Part shown: positions 33,776 through 43,743 of the stretch, in pieces
Position numbering within the stretch: position 1 is the stretch's first letter
Layout: the number at the start of each line of letters is the position of its first letter
Assembly (NCBI RefSeq): GCF_003572205.1
Contig: NZ_QXNY01000001.1
Coordinates: 186,001-250,000, forward strand
Source of the DNA: Algihabitans albus
GTDB lineage: Bacteria > Pseudomonadota > Alphaproteobacteria > Kiloniellales > DSM-21159
Reading direction: 5' to 3'
DNA: 64,000 bases
The notes under the pieces: model-generated
What the model saw: the letters and a program-made list of their open reading frames with translations, nothing else
Told to the model about the DNA's origin: nothing
Database searches by the model: none
Program-made: the position numbers and the translations under genes

Positions 33776-33824
33776 GGCGGCTCCGGTTGACTGCGGCCGG
33801 TCGACAAATGGCGCAAGCCCCTAG

Positions 33825-34106
33825 TCAACCGGTATTCAGCCGGTCGCGCAACTGCTTGCCTGTCTTGAAAAAGGGAACCGACTTCTGTTCCACCTCGACC
33901 TGCTCGCCGGTGCGCGGGTTGCGTCCGGTCCGGGCATCCCGGTGCTTGACCGAAAAGGCGCCGAAGCCGCGCAGCTCGACCCGGTCGCCGCGGGCGAGCG
34001 CAGCCGTGATTTCATCGAACACGGTCGAGACGATCCGTTCGACATCGCGGTGCGTCAGATGCGGATTCACCTCCGCCAGACGCTGGATCAGCTCTGATTT
34101 GGTCAT
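33825..34106 (-). CDS. ihfB: Integration host factor beta subunit
   Basis: The product has 93 residues. It starts [17 protein letters not shown] and shows the DNA-binding arm with [14 protein letters not shown] and [15 protein letters not shown], characteristic of IHF-beta within the HU/IHF family. IHF bends DNA at specific sites and assists sigma-54 promoters, of which one candidate occurs in this window. The open frame continues 61 codons upstream, but the ATG at 34106 is the family start. It follows rpsA in the usual rpsA-ihfB order, with a terminator between them. Confidence 0.93.
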   Translation of the reverse strand: MTKSELIQRLAEVNPHLTHRDVERIVSTVFDEITAALARGDRVELRGFGAFSVKHRDARTGRNPRTGEQVEVEQKSVPFFKTGKQLRDRLNTG

Positions 34107-34468
34107 CTGGCCTGCCCCCCGACTTGGCCGCACCACGGTCCGGTAGATCCGCCTGCTCGCCGACTCACACTCCCATGCAACGCAATCCCAGAGGACCGCC
34201 GCATCGCTTACCTGTCGTCTTTGAACGGGTTTCGCACAAAAAGGGTGCCAGACCCGGCGTAGGGAATCAAGGAAACCTTGTCTGAACAAAGAGATAGCCT
34301 ACCGCTGCGTGAAGGCGGGCAGGCCTCCGAAGTGCGGAGGACAGGGCGCCCGAGACCGAATGGAACCTGCGGTGGCGCAAAAGAAGAAGCCCGGAGGCGA
34401 AAAGAAAAGGCCCGGCCCGCAAGCGATCGCGGACCGGGCCTTGTCATGAGAACAGGAGAGGCGACGAC
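34107..34468. other. Intergenic region between rpsA and ihfB
   Basis: About 360 bases with no convincing protein frame. The right end holds the rpsA terminator; the rest should contain the ihfB promoter, but I could not single out a good match. A CTCCGAAGTGCGGAG hairpin lies near 34326-34340. Confidence 0.5.
34399..34442 (-). terminator. Intrinsic terminator of rpsA
   Basis: In the minus-strand direction, a 14-base stem with one mismatch (arms 34442-34429 and 34420-34407) closes an 8-base loop and is followed directly by TTTTCTTTTC. This is the clearest rho-independent terminator in the window, about 25 bases after the rpsA stop. Confidence 0.85.
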
Positions 34469-36259
<1,791 letters not shown>

Positions 36260-36374
36260 GCGGTTCGTCTTCCTTTCGTATCGTTCGCTATCCAGGCCGA
36301 CCGGTTTTCTCCGGCGGTCTTCCCGACCGCAGAACGGGCTTGCCGCCTGTCCTGAACCGGGCTTGCTGAAACCT

Positions 36375-37031
36375 TCACTCTGCCTTGGCGGCCGCCAGCG
36401 TTTCGGCGACGATGCGTTGGGCCGCCCGAAAGGCCGCCTCGATGTCGAGCTCGCTGGTATCGAGCAGGACCGCGTCGTCCGCTGGCTTCAGAGGCGCGGT
36501 CGACCGCACGCTGTCGCGCGCATCCCGCTCCCGGATCTCCGCCAAAACCTGCGGGTATATAGAGGGCTCGCCGCGGTCGATCAACTCCCGATGCCGCCGC
36601 TCGGCCCGGACTTCCGGGCTGGCGACGACATAGATCTTAACGTCCGCGTCCGGACAGACCACCGTTCCGATGTCGCGGCCATCGAGCACGGCGCCGGCCC
36701 GGCCCTCCGGCGGTTGGGCCGCGAAGCCGCGCTGGAACTCCAGAAGTGCGCGGCGGACCCGCGGCTGCGCGGCGACCACGGAGGCGGCCGAGCCGACCGC
36801 CTGACTGCGCAGATCCGGGCGCTGCAGATCGGCCGGCGCGAGCGTCTCGGCGGCGGTCGCGGCCGCCTCCCGATCTTCCGGATCGCCAGCCTCCGCCAGC
36901 AGCTTGGCGGCAACGGCCCGGTAGAGCCCGCCGGTATCCAGATAGGCCAGATCGAAGGCGGCGGCGAGACGGCGGGCGAGCGTGCCCTTGCCGGAGGCCG
37001 CGGGCCCGTCCAAGGCAATCACCAGGGTCAT
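36375..37031 (-). CDS. cmk: Cytidylate kinase
   Basis: The product has 218 residues. It has the P-loop GPAASGKGT, the [12 protein letters not shown] segment and the [31 protein letters not shown] core typical of CMP kinase. It phosphorylates CMP and dCMP in nucleotide synthesis. Its ATG overlaps the aroA stop in an ATGA arrangement, so translation is coupled. Gene order aroA-cmk-rpsA is conserved across proteobacteria. Confidence 0.96.
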   Translation of the reverse strand: MTLVIALDGPAASGKGTLARRLAAAFDLAYLDTGGLYRAVAAKLLAEAGDPEDREAAATAAETLAPADLQRPDLRSQAVGSAASVVAAQPRVRRALLEFQRGFAAQPPEGRAGAVLDGRDIGTVVCPDADVKIYVVASPEVRAERRHRELIDRGEPSIYPQVLAEIRERDARDSVRSTAPLKPADDAVLLDTSELDIEAAFRAAQRIVAETLAAAKAE

Positions 37032-38362
37032 GCGGCCTCGCTCTCCTCGATTTCGGCGCCCAGGCCCCGCAACAGCGACGCAAAGCCGGGAAAGGATGTC
37101 TCGATGGTGCGGCCGTCGTCGATCGTCACCGGCGCCTGTGCCGCCAGACCCAGCACCAGGAAGGCCATGGCGATCCGGTGATCCAGGTCCGCGGCGATCT
37201 CGGCCCCGCCCGGCACCGTCCCCGGCCCGCGCCCCAGCACGGTCAGGCTATCCTCGGTCTCCTCGACGGCGACGCCGCAGGCGGCCAGACCGCGCGCCAC
37301 GGCGGCCAGACGGTCGCTTTCCTTGACCCGCAGTTCGCCGAGACCGCGGAAAACGCTGGTGCCCTGGGCGTAAGCCGCCGCGACGGCGAGCACAGGATAT
37401 TCGTCGATCATCGCGGGCGCGCGCCCGGGCGGCACTTCGACCCCCTTCAGCGCGCTGGTCCGAACCCGCAGATCGGCGACCGGCTCGCCCGCCAACTCGC
37501 GCCGGTTCTCCAACGTCAGGTCGGCACCCATCTCGGCCAGCGTCTCGAAGAGACCGGCCCGTAGAGGGTTCACGCCGACGGCCGGCAGCGTCAGCTCCGA
37601 CCGGTCGCAGATCAGACCCGCGACCAGAGGAAAGGCCGCCGAGGAGGGATCGCCCGGCACCGCGACCGGCGTTGCCGTCAGTTCCGGCTGGCCCAGCAGC
37701 GTGACCGCCCGTCCCTCCGGCCCGTCCTCGACCCGGAGTTCGGCACCGAAGGCCCGCAACATGCGCTCGCTATGGTCGCGCGTCGGCTCGGGTTCGATCG
37801 CGATCGTCTCGCCGGGCGCCGACAGGCCGGCCAGCAGCACCGCCGACTTGACCTGGGCCGAGGCCACCGGCAGGCGATAGACCTGCGGCGCCGGTGCGGC
37901 GGCACCTGTAATCGCGAGCGGTAGCCGCCCCGCGGAGCGCGCGATAAAGCTGGCACCCATGCGCGTCAGCGGATCGATGACCCGGCCCATCGGCCGGCGC
38001 CGCAGCGACGCGTCGCCGGTCGCGAAGGCGGTGAAGGGATGACCGGCCAAAACGCCGAGCAGCAAGCGAGCCGCAGTGCCGGAATTGCCGAAATCGAGTA
38101 GATCGTCGGGTTCGGCCAGGCCGCCGATCCCCACGCCGCGAACCCTCCAACATCCAGCCGCGTCGCGCCGCACCTCGGCGCCCAACTGGCCAAGAATACG
38201 GGCGGTCGCGCGAACATCCTCGCCCTCGAGCAGGCCGTCGATCCGCGTCTCCCCCACCGCCAAAGCCCCGAAAATCAGCGCGCGGTGCGAAATCGACTTG
38301 TCGCCCGGCACGGAAACCCGGCCGGACAGGGCCGTCGAGGGGTGGGCGACGAGCCTGGTCAC
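37028..38362 (-). CDS. aroA: 3-phosphoshikimate 1-carboxyvinyltransferase (EPSP synthase)
   Basis: The product has 444 residues. Features are [18 protein letters not shown] near the N-terminus, [26 protein letters not shown], and the [16 protein letters not shown] motif. The segment following GNSGTA reads [17 protein letters not shown]. This places it near class II EPSP synthases of alphaproteobacteria. The enzyme makes EPSP in the shikimate pathway that feeds the chorismate mutase operon at 10.8-13.7 kb. The start is a GTG at 38362; no ribosome-binding site is obvious, and the frame remains open upstream without other family residues. Confidence 0.94.
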   Translation of the reverse strand: MTRLVAHPSTALSGRVSVPGDKSISHRALIFGALAVGETRIDGLLEGEDVRATARILGQLGAEVRRDAAGCWRVRGVGIGGLAEPDDLLDFGNSGTAARLLLGVLAGHPFTAFATGDASLRRRPMGRVIDPLTRMGASFIARSAGRLPLAITGAAAPAPQVYRLPVASAQVKSAVLLAGLSAPGETIAIEPEPTRDHSERMLRAFGAELRVEDGPEGRAVTLLGQPELTATPVAVPGDPSSAAFPLVAGLICDRSELTLPAVGVNPLRAGLFETLAEMGADLTLENRRELAGEPVADLRVRTSALKGVEVPPGRAPAMIDEYPVLAVAAAYAQGTSVFRGLGELRVKESDRLAAVARGLAACGVAVEETEDSLTVLGRGPGTVPGGAEIAADLDHRIAMAFLVLGLAAQAPVTIDDGRTIETSFPGFASLLRGLGAEIEESEAA

Positions 38363-38722
38363 GAGAGGCGGACCGAACAGGGAGATGTTACGCGAGCAAA
38401 GGGCACGAGGCTTCGGGTCGGCTGTGAAAACGAGGGCGACGAACTGCACATGACATCGGCCACGGGCGGCGCTCCCTAACACGATTGACCAAGCTGCGGT
38501 AGGGGCGGCGACACAGGTGACGACACGGCGGCGCGCGGATCGCGCGAGGCCGAGGTGAGAGGCAGGATCACGAGATAAGCGCGGCCCCGGAGCACCTGCT
38601 CGCCGACGTGAGCATTTGACTTCGTCCGCGCTGCATGGCAAGTGCGCGCCAGACTGATATCGGCGCGCTCCGCAGATTTGCGCAGGCGCGCTGCTCTCTT
38701 GAGTTCTGGAGGACCCAAGCCC
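38363..38722. other. Divergent intergenic region between aroA and the TIGR02300 gene
   Basis: About 360 bases with no protein-like frame on either strand. It must hold promoters for both directions. A TTGACT at 38616-38621 is a possible -35 for the plus-strand gene, but no good -10 follows at the right distance. Confidence 0.45.
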
Positions 38723-39037
38723 GTGTCGAAACCCGAGTGGGGCGTTAAACGTATCTGCCAAGCCTGTGGCGCGAAGTTTTACGACTTTCAGCGCTCGCCT
38801 GTCGACTGCCCGTCCTGCGGTACCCAGTTCGATCCCGAGGCCTTCCTGAAGTCGCGTCGGGGCAAGCCGGCCAGGGAGAAGGAACCGCCGAAGAAGAAGG
38901 CACCCGAACCCGTCGAGGAAGAAGAAGAGGACGAGGTGGTCGCCGCCGACGACGAGGACGACTTGGTCGTCGAGGCGGATGAAGACGAGAGCGACGAGGA
39001 CCTGGGCGACGTCGCCGTCGAGAAAGAAAAGGAATAA
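38723..39037 (+). CDS. TIGR02300 (FYDLN acid) family protein
   Basis: The product has 104 residues. The N-terminal [28 protein letters not shown] zinc-ribbon-like segment is the family mark, though the FYDLN motif reads FYDFQ here. The remaining two thirds are a Lys-then-Glu/Asp-rich low-complexity tail. The family is essentially restricted to alphaproteobacteria and its role is unknown. The GTG at 38723 has a good CTGGAGG site upstream; a longer in-frame start at 38642 adds residues unlike the family. The gene precedes a tRNA-Ala gene. Confidence 0.88.
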   Translation: MSKPEWGVKRICQACGAKFYDFQRSPVDCPSCGTQFDPEAFLKSRRGKPAREKEPPKKKAPEPVEEEEEDEVVAADDEDDLVVEADEDESDEDLGDVAVEKEKE

Positions 39038-39047
39038 GCCGGAAGGC

Positions 39048-39071
39048 GCCGGTCCTCGGCCGAGGACCGGC
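39048..39071 (+). terminator. GC-rich palindrome after the TIGR02300 gene
   Basis: A perfect 24-base palindrome centred on GGCC between 39060 and 39061, starting 11 bases after the stop codon. A hairpin would need to open some central pairs; there is no T-run. Confidence 0.5.
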
Positions 39072-39077
39072 CGTGCC

Positions 39078-39098
39078 GGGGAAAACACGATTTTCCCT
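39078..39098 (+). terminator. Hairpin with A/T-rich stem, probable terminator
   Basis: GGGAAAA (39079-39085), loop CACGA, TTTTCCC (39091-39097). The T-stretch is inside the stem, so it works as a terminator in either direction only weakly, but it backs up the preceding palindrome. Confidence 0.5.
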
Positions 39099-39238
39099 TG
39101 CCAAGCCGGAAGGCGCTTTCTAATTTCCGCGCTCCGCAAAGGGGCTCGCGGTGTACTCGAGCGCAGTGAGTCACCGTCGCCAGGGCCCTGAACAGCGGAT
39201 TAACGGACCACCCCAAGGGTCCGGCGAAGATTGGTTTC

Positions 39239-39314
<76 letters not shown>

Positions 39315-39574
39315 GCTTTCTCTTAAGATTTAACCACTCTTCTCAGCCTACTCAGACAGCCGCTTGATGTCCCGTTGGACTGTCGGGACGAGCGGTCATG
39401 CTCCGATCCAGCGGATTTCGACTTGGCGGCGGCGCCAAAGCGGGCAAGCTGCCCGGCACTCGGCATGACCTTGCTGCTATTTCCACGTACTGCATCTGAC
39501 GTGCAGTACTGGCGTGAATACTCACAAGGATTAAAGCCGAGAGCGTTCCCTAACGCATCTAAATTCAATTTATA

Positions 39575-39609
39575 ATAGAAAATTTCTTTATAAATTATAA
39601 ATTTTCTAT
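39575..39609. repeat. AT-rich inverted repeat upstream of the radical-SAM operon
   Basis: Perfect 11-base arms ATAGAAAATTT and AAATTTTCTAT are separated by 13 bases. It could be a regulator site or the terminator of something now lost; a T-rich stretch follows the second arm. Confidence 0.6.
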
Positions 39610-39611
39610 TT

Positions 39612-39625
39612 CTGATTTAAATCAA
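39612..39625 (+). promoter_or_regulatory. FNR/FixK-type box upstream of the radical-SAM operon
   Basis: CTGAT-TTAA-ATCAA matches the FNR/FixK consensus TTGAT-N4-ATCAA at nine of ten fixed positions. It lies about 90 bases before the first start codon. A chance match in AT-rich DNA is possible, but activation under low oxygen would suit oxygen-sensitive radical-SAM enzymes. Confidence 0.45.
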
Positions 39626-39707
39626 ATCCCATTGATTTTGGATCGCCCATCCTTCTCCCAGACCTCATGACTGCATCGTCGCTCCTGCCGAACGGAGGAT
39701 GTTTCCG

Positions 39708-40172
39708 ATGAACCTCAAAGACATGCTCGAAGCTCGTAAGGGCGGACAAGATCACGATCCAATCAAGGCCTTCGCTAGGGGCCATCTCTCTCTCACCATG
39801 TCTATTTTAGCTCGCTGGCCAGAGATCGAGCCCAAGCAAAAGTCCGAACATGTAGGGGTTTGGGCCGAGCAGATAACCAAGCACTATCAGCCTGTCATTG
39901 AGAAGTGGTTCTATGGAGAGAACACGCCCGACCTTCGGATGGCGTTTTACAAAGAGACACTAGAAGAGGCAGTTGCCCACCTGCTGGGGGACGACGCGCG
40001 CGACCCGGGCGAACGCGCATCCCTCGAAGCTAGTAAAATGCTGTCCAGGGCGAAGAACATATTGGAGATCGTCGCCAAGGAATTCGATCCGGACCTGATC
40101 GACCAGCTCTCTGCGCCCAGCAAACCGACCTGGGGTCAGCACGGTGCGCATTTCCTGGCCTATCGATTGTAG
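39708..40172 (+). CDS. Unrecognised 154-residue protein, candidate substrate of the radical-SAM pair
   Basis: I do not recognise this family. The product has 154 residues: a mostly helical, charged body (residues 1-130) and a short Pro/Ser hinge (SAPSKP, 135-140) leading to a C-terminal tail TWGQHGAHFLAYRL. In the tail aromatic and His residues recur about every three positions (Trp142, His145, His148, Phe149, Tyr152). There is no signal peptide, membrane segment or Cys. The ATG at 39708 has GGAGG nine bases upstream; an earlier ATG at 39699 touches that site and is less likely. It is first in an operon with two radical-SAM/SPASM genes, so it may be their substrate or a partner protein. That is inference. 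Confidence 0.7.
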   Translation: MNLKDMLEARKGGQDHDPIKAFARGHLSLTMSILARWPEIEPKQKSEHVGVWAEQITKHYQPVIEKWFYGENTPDLRMAFYKETLEEAVAHLLGDDARDPGERASLEASKMLSRAKNILEIVAKEFDPDLIDQLSAPSKPTWGQHGAHFLAYRL

Positions 40173-40241
40173 CGAAATGCTCGTGTCTCAATAGCCAACC
40201 GGCCGCTGTTGCAGCGTGCCCTCCAAGGTGACTGTGCTGTC

Positions 40242-41333
40242 ATGATACAGCCCCTTGTCTTTACACTGGTCGCGAAAGTCACTCAGTCGTGCAATCTCCG
40301 CTGCACGTACTGCTACAGCTCCCGACCCGGCTCTCCGATCATGACCCAGGAGATCCTGACCGATCTCATAAGTGCAAGCCGGCAATTGGAGGCGGCGGCG
40401 ATCAACATCGTCTGGCATGGCGGCGAACCGACCTTGGCAGGGCTTCCGTTCTATGAAAAGGCGATAGGCCTGCAGACCGAAATCTCGCGCCAAACTGGGA
40501 TTGTTTTCACCAACGCGATCCAAACCAATGCAACGCTCCTGACCTCGGCCTGGGCCGCCTTTCTTGCCGAAAACCACTTCGATGTGGGCGTTAGCGTCGA
40601 CCCAGACCTCCGAGACATGGCTGTACAGCGCCGCTTTAGGCATGGTTCTGCGGCCACTCAAGCCGCGCTGCAGGGGATTGCGCTCTTAAGACAGGCGCGA
40701 GTCACTCCTGGTGTTATGTGCGTTCTCGACCCCCATTCTCCACCAGATGCCAGAGCTCTGCTGGACTGGCTGCATCTGCACGGCCTCGACTCCGTCTCTC
40801 TAAACGCGGAGTTCAGCGCACGCATCCAGCCCGGTCGGGCTTGGTCGCTGTTTCTGACCGATCTGCGAAAAGAAATCCTTCAATCCACAGCGCGCGAGAA
40901 GATCGTCATCAAGGAGCTTTTGCTGGCGGCCACCGATCCGAAGCAGCGCTCCGCGATGGGTTTGTTCGACGCTTGTCATCCCGGCTGGCCTTGCACCGAA
41001 ACCATTCACGCCATTGGTCAAGACGGTTCGATCTATTTTGGATGCGACCGCTTCTCAGGCGACGCAACCGAGCAAACCAGACGTTTTCGCTTGGGACACG
41101 TTTCCAAAGGTGGATTCAAGTCGGCACGGCAATCGGCTGCCTTTAGAGAACACGCGCAGGAAGTTCAGCGGCAACGCAGCTACTGCGCCAAAAGCTGTTC
41201 AGCCTTCGACAGCTGCGATGGTGGGTGCGTTGCCGATTGGATGCTCGCCCCGGAAACCGTCACAAAAACGAGACCCGACACTGCCTTTTGCGACGGCATC
41301 GCAGCCTTGAGGGAAGTTTGCCGTGACCACTAA
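40242..41333 (+). CDS. Radical SAM/SPASM protein 1
   Basis: The product has 363 residues. The SAM-cluster motif CNLRCTYC (Cys17, 21, 24) is at the N-terminus, followed by the GGEP motif (VWHGGEPTLAG) of the radical-SAM barrel. The C-terminal SPASM region supplies auxiliary-cluster cysteines: CHPGWPC, GSIYFGCDRF and CAKSCSAFDSCDGGC, then a last Cys in DTAFCDG. This is the architecture of peptide-modifying maturases and anaerobic sulfatase maturases. The ATG at 40242 gives a compact N-terminus; a TTG 11 codons upstream is also in frame. The next gene overlaps its end by 11 bases. The target is unknown. Confidence 0.88.
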   Translation: MIQPLVFTLVAKVTQSCNLRCTYCYSSRPGSPIMTQEILTDLISASRQLEAAAINIVWHGGEPTLAGLPFYEKAIGLQTEISRQTGIVFTNAIQTNATLLTSAWAAFLAENHFDVGVSVDPDLRDMAVQRRFRHGSAATQAALQGIALLRQARVTPGVMCVLDPHSPPDARALLDWLHLHGLDSVSLNAEFSARIQPGRAWSLFLTDLRKEILQSTAREKIVIKELLLAATDPKQRSAMGLFDACHPGWPCTETIHAIGQDGSIYFGCDRFSGDATEQTRRFRLGHVSKGGFKSARQSAAFREHAQEVQRQRSYCAKSCSAFDSCDGGCVADWMLAPETVTKTRPDTAFCDGIAALREVCRDH

Positions 41334-42552
41334 CTTGCAAAAATCCTCCCGTTCTTGCCTTGAGGCAAGAAGTCGATCGAACACTGCGAGTCAGCCGCGC
41401 GGTTACCTGACCGTGCTCGCCAAGCCGGTGAGCAAATGCAACCTTCGTTGCGCCTTCTGCTATCAGTCACTCAACAATGCGGATCGCATGGGTGTCATGC
41501 CTCGATCCGTCATGCACAAACTGACGGATCGTATCAATGAACACTCCGGCTCGGACGTCAGTCTACAGTGGATCGGCGGCGAGACGCTGCTTCCTGGAAT
41601 CGGCTTTTTTAGCGAGGCCGAAGAAAGGGTGACATCGAAAACGGTCGACTACGCGATCCAAACGAACGGGACACTCTTCACAAATGACTGGATCGAATTT
41701 TTTTCCAAACGAAGCAATTATCAGCTGTCAATCAGCTTCGAGGTGTTTTCGCATCTTCAGAACGGCATTCGCGTTGGCCGCGGCCGCTTCAAAGACAGCT
41801 ATTCCATTCTGACCGAAGCGCTGTCGGCACTCAACACAGCCGAGATCGACTACGGCATTCTCACGGTAGTAGAGGCCGAGACGATCCAGATAGATCCGGC
41901 TGAATGGTTGGATAAGGTCATATCGCATGGCATCCGGAGAATCGGCCTACAATTGTCGTACGATCAAGTCTACTCCGGTGACCTGACGATCGTGCAGCGG
42001 TACCTGGAGTGGCTGGACGGCCTCTTCACCGCTCAAGCCACTCACAATCAGTTGGTCGAGGATCCCCGGAAACGCTTGCTGATCCGTGAGAGTTTTTATC
42101 TCTACAACATGATCACGCGGCCGCAACGTGCCGTCTCCTGCTGCCATCACACGGAAAGCCCCTGTACCGACTACATGGTGACCGTGGATCAGCAAGGAAT
42201 CGCCTATGCGCACTGCGATAGTTTCATGGGTGTGCGGAGCGCAGAAGGGACCGGCTATAGGTCGGGCTCGATCATGCAGAACAGCTTCGAAGAGTTGATC
42301 GCATCGGAGCTCGCACAAACGATTAGAGAACAACTCGCAGCCGGTCGAAAAAAGTGCGAAGGCTGCAGCTATTTCAATCTATGCAAGGGCGGCTGCGGCT
42401 TCTTTAAGGGGCGTGGCGGAAATCGGATCGATCTTGGTTTTGGCGATGACATAGACGCCTATTGCGCGATCAAGATCGGCTTGTTCTCCTTTGTGATCGA
42501 TGCTGAGAAGCGTCGCACCGTGTTGTCCGCCAACACCTGTTTCGCCAACTGA
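41323..42552 (+). CDS. Radical SAM/SPASM protein 2
   Basis: The product has 409 residues. The cluster motif CNLRCAFC (Cys39, 43, 46) comes after an N-terminal extension of about 27 residues, and the glycine motif reads WIGGETLLPG, so the usual GGEP is GGET. SPASM cysteines follow late in the protein (CCHHTESPC, AHCDSF, CEGCSYFNLCKGGCGFFKG, and Cys in DAYCAIK). It is not a close copy of the first radical-SAM protein. A GTG at 41323 starts it inside the end of the upstream gene, so translation is coupled. The pair could install two different modifications, or form one enzyme and one partner. Confidence 0.87.
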   Translation: MTTNLQKSSRSCLEARSRSNTASQPRGYLTVLAKPVSKCNLRCAFCYQSLNNADRMGVMPRSVMHKLTDRINEHSGSDVSLQWIGGETLLPGIGFFSEAEERVTSKTVDYAIQTNGTLFTNDWIEFFSKRSNYQLSISFEVFSHLQNGIRVGRGRFKDSYSILTEALSALNTAEIDYGILTVVEAETIQIDPAEWLDKVISHGIRRIGLQLSYDQVYSGDLTIVQRYLEWLDGLFTAQATHNQLVEDPRKRLLIRESFYLYNMITRPQRAVSCCHHTESPCTDYMVTVDQQGIAYAHCDSFMGVRSAEGTGYRSGSIMQNSFEELIASELAQTIREQLAAGRKKCEGCSYFNLCKGGCGFFKGRGGNRIDLGFGDDIDAYCAIKIGLFSFVIDAEKRRTVLSANTCFAN

Positions 42553-42716
42553 ACACCGCTTCAAGCCGTCGCACGAACCTCTGGAGGAGCGAGAGCCGCG
42601 GTGGTGTCGAAACTCCGCTTGCCGCGGTCGGCTTGCCGCCACTCACCGGAGCTTCGCCGTCATAGAGGCCGAAGGCCCGGGTGAGTGCAGTCGGTAGCTT
42701 TCGGAGAATCCGATCG

Positions 42717-43610
42717 TCAACCTGCCTCTCCCGCGATTTCCGCTCTTCGCGTTCCGAACAGCTCGACCAGGGCATCCATCACGATCCGCACGCGCGGAAC
42801 ATCCCGCAGATCGCTGTGTACCAATAGCCACTGATCGGTCGCGGCCTCCGCGATTGGGGGCGTGAGGCGCACCAGAGCCGGATCGGCATCCCCCAGAAAA
42901 CAGGGCAGTACGCCGACGCCGCCACGATTACGGATCGCGTCGGCCACGACAGCACCGTTGTTGCTGCGCACGGCCGGCTTGCGCTCACCCAGCAGCGCCG
43001 TCTGCCAGGCTTGACCGGGCATGTAGTGGTGTGCCTCGTCGTAGCCGACCCATGGCAGATCCGTCAGGGTCTCGGGCGCCGCGCCGGCGCGTTCGGCGAA
43101 GGCGTCAGCGCCGTAGACCGCATAGGCGAAGGTCGCGAGCTTGCGCCGCACCACACGGGCCAGGTCGGGAAGCTGCGGGCGAATGTTGAGGTCGGCCTCG
43201 CGCCGCGAGAGGTTTGCGGAGAGGTGGGCGACCGCGACCTCGAACTCGATGCACTGATGGCTCTCGCGTAGAGCGGCGAGATGGCGCGACAGAAAGTCCG
43301 CGATGGTTTCGTCGACGGAGATCCGCACGGTGCCGAGATGCGTTGCCGAAAGACCGACGGAACGCCGGCGAATGGCCTCGGCGGCTTGCTCCATCGCCTT
43401 CACGTCATGCAGCAGTTCCAGAGCCGAGCCGGTCAGCTGAAAACCCTCGGGCAGGCGGTCAAACAGACGCGTGCCGAGGTCGGCCTCCAGGGTCTTGATG
43501 CGCCGGGCAACCGTGGGGTGGCTGACACGCAGGCGCCGGGCTGCGGCCGTCAGGCTGCCTTCCTCGGCCAGGGCGAGAAAGGTGCGGAGATTGTCCCAGT
43601 CGCCGATCAT
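42717..43610 (-). CDS. LysR-family transcriptional regulator
   Basis: The product has 297 residues. The helix-turn-helix (LRTFLALAEEGSLTAAARRLRVSHPTVARRIKTLEADLGTRLFDR) is followed by a LysR-substrate domain. Position, with the start facing that of the ABC exporter gene 133 bases away, suggests that it regulates this exporter. It is convergent with the radical-SAM operon, with about 165 bases between. Base composition is back to the GC-rich norm here, so it marks the right border of the insert. The inducer is unknown. Confidence 0.92.
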   Translation of the reverse strand: MIGDWDNLRTFLALAEEGSLTAAARRLRVSHPTVARRIKTLEADLGTRLFDRLPEGFQLTGSALELLHDVKAMEQAAEAIRRRSVGLSATHLGTVRISVDETIADFLSRHLAALRESHQCIEFEVAVAHLSANLSRREADLNIRPQLPDLARVVRRKLATFAYAVYGADAFAERAGAAPETLTDLPWVGYDEAHHYMPGQAWQTALLGERKPAVRSNNGAVVADAIRNRGGVGVLPCFLGDADPALVRLTPPIAEAATDQWLLVHSDLRDVPRVRIVMDALVELFGTRRAEIAGEAG

Positions 43611-43743
43611 GCCCTCAGCATGCCGCCTCGCGCGGCGGATTACATGTAAATTTTCGTTCAGTCGGTCTTCAGAAAGGTGCAGAGACGAACACTCACGTTC
43701 GGAACTACCCTGTTACCGTCACTCGCAAGACCGGAGCCGCGCG

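Larger units (their letters stand above)
39036..39116. repeat. 14-base direct repeat flanking two hairpins
   Basis: AAGCCGGAAGGCGC occurs at 39036-39049 and again at 39103-39116, bracketing two terminator-like hairpins. The arrangement may reflect duplication of a terminator region. Confidence 0.6.
39315..39707. other. AT-rich leader region of the radical-SAM insert
   Basis: About 390 bases between tRNA-Ala and the first gene of the insert. Short open frames on both strands (39323-39568 minus, 39375-39575 plus) show no recognisable domain and I do not call them. The last 150 bases are strikingly A/T-rich compared with the surrounding genome. They contain a long inverted repeat and an FNR/FixK-like box. 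No integrase remnant was seen. Confidence 0.55.

Noticed and set aside
39323-39575. Two overlapping short frames (66 and 81 codons) between tRNA-Ala and the radical-SAM operon
   Set aside because: No recognisable domain, no ribosome-binding site and low-complexity composition; treated as non-coding.
42553-42716. Attachment site (copy of the tRNA-Ala 3' end) at the right border of the insert
   Set aside because: The region was read for the tRNA 3' end sequence and no copy was found.
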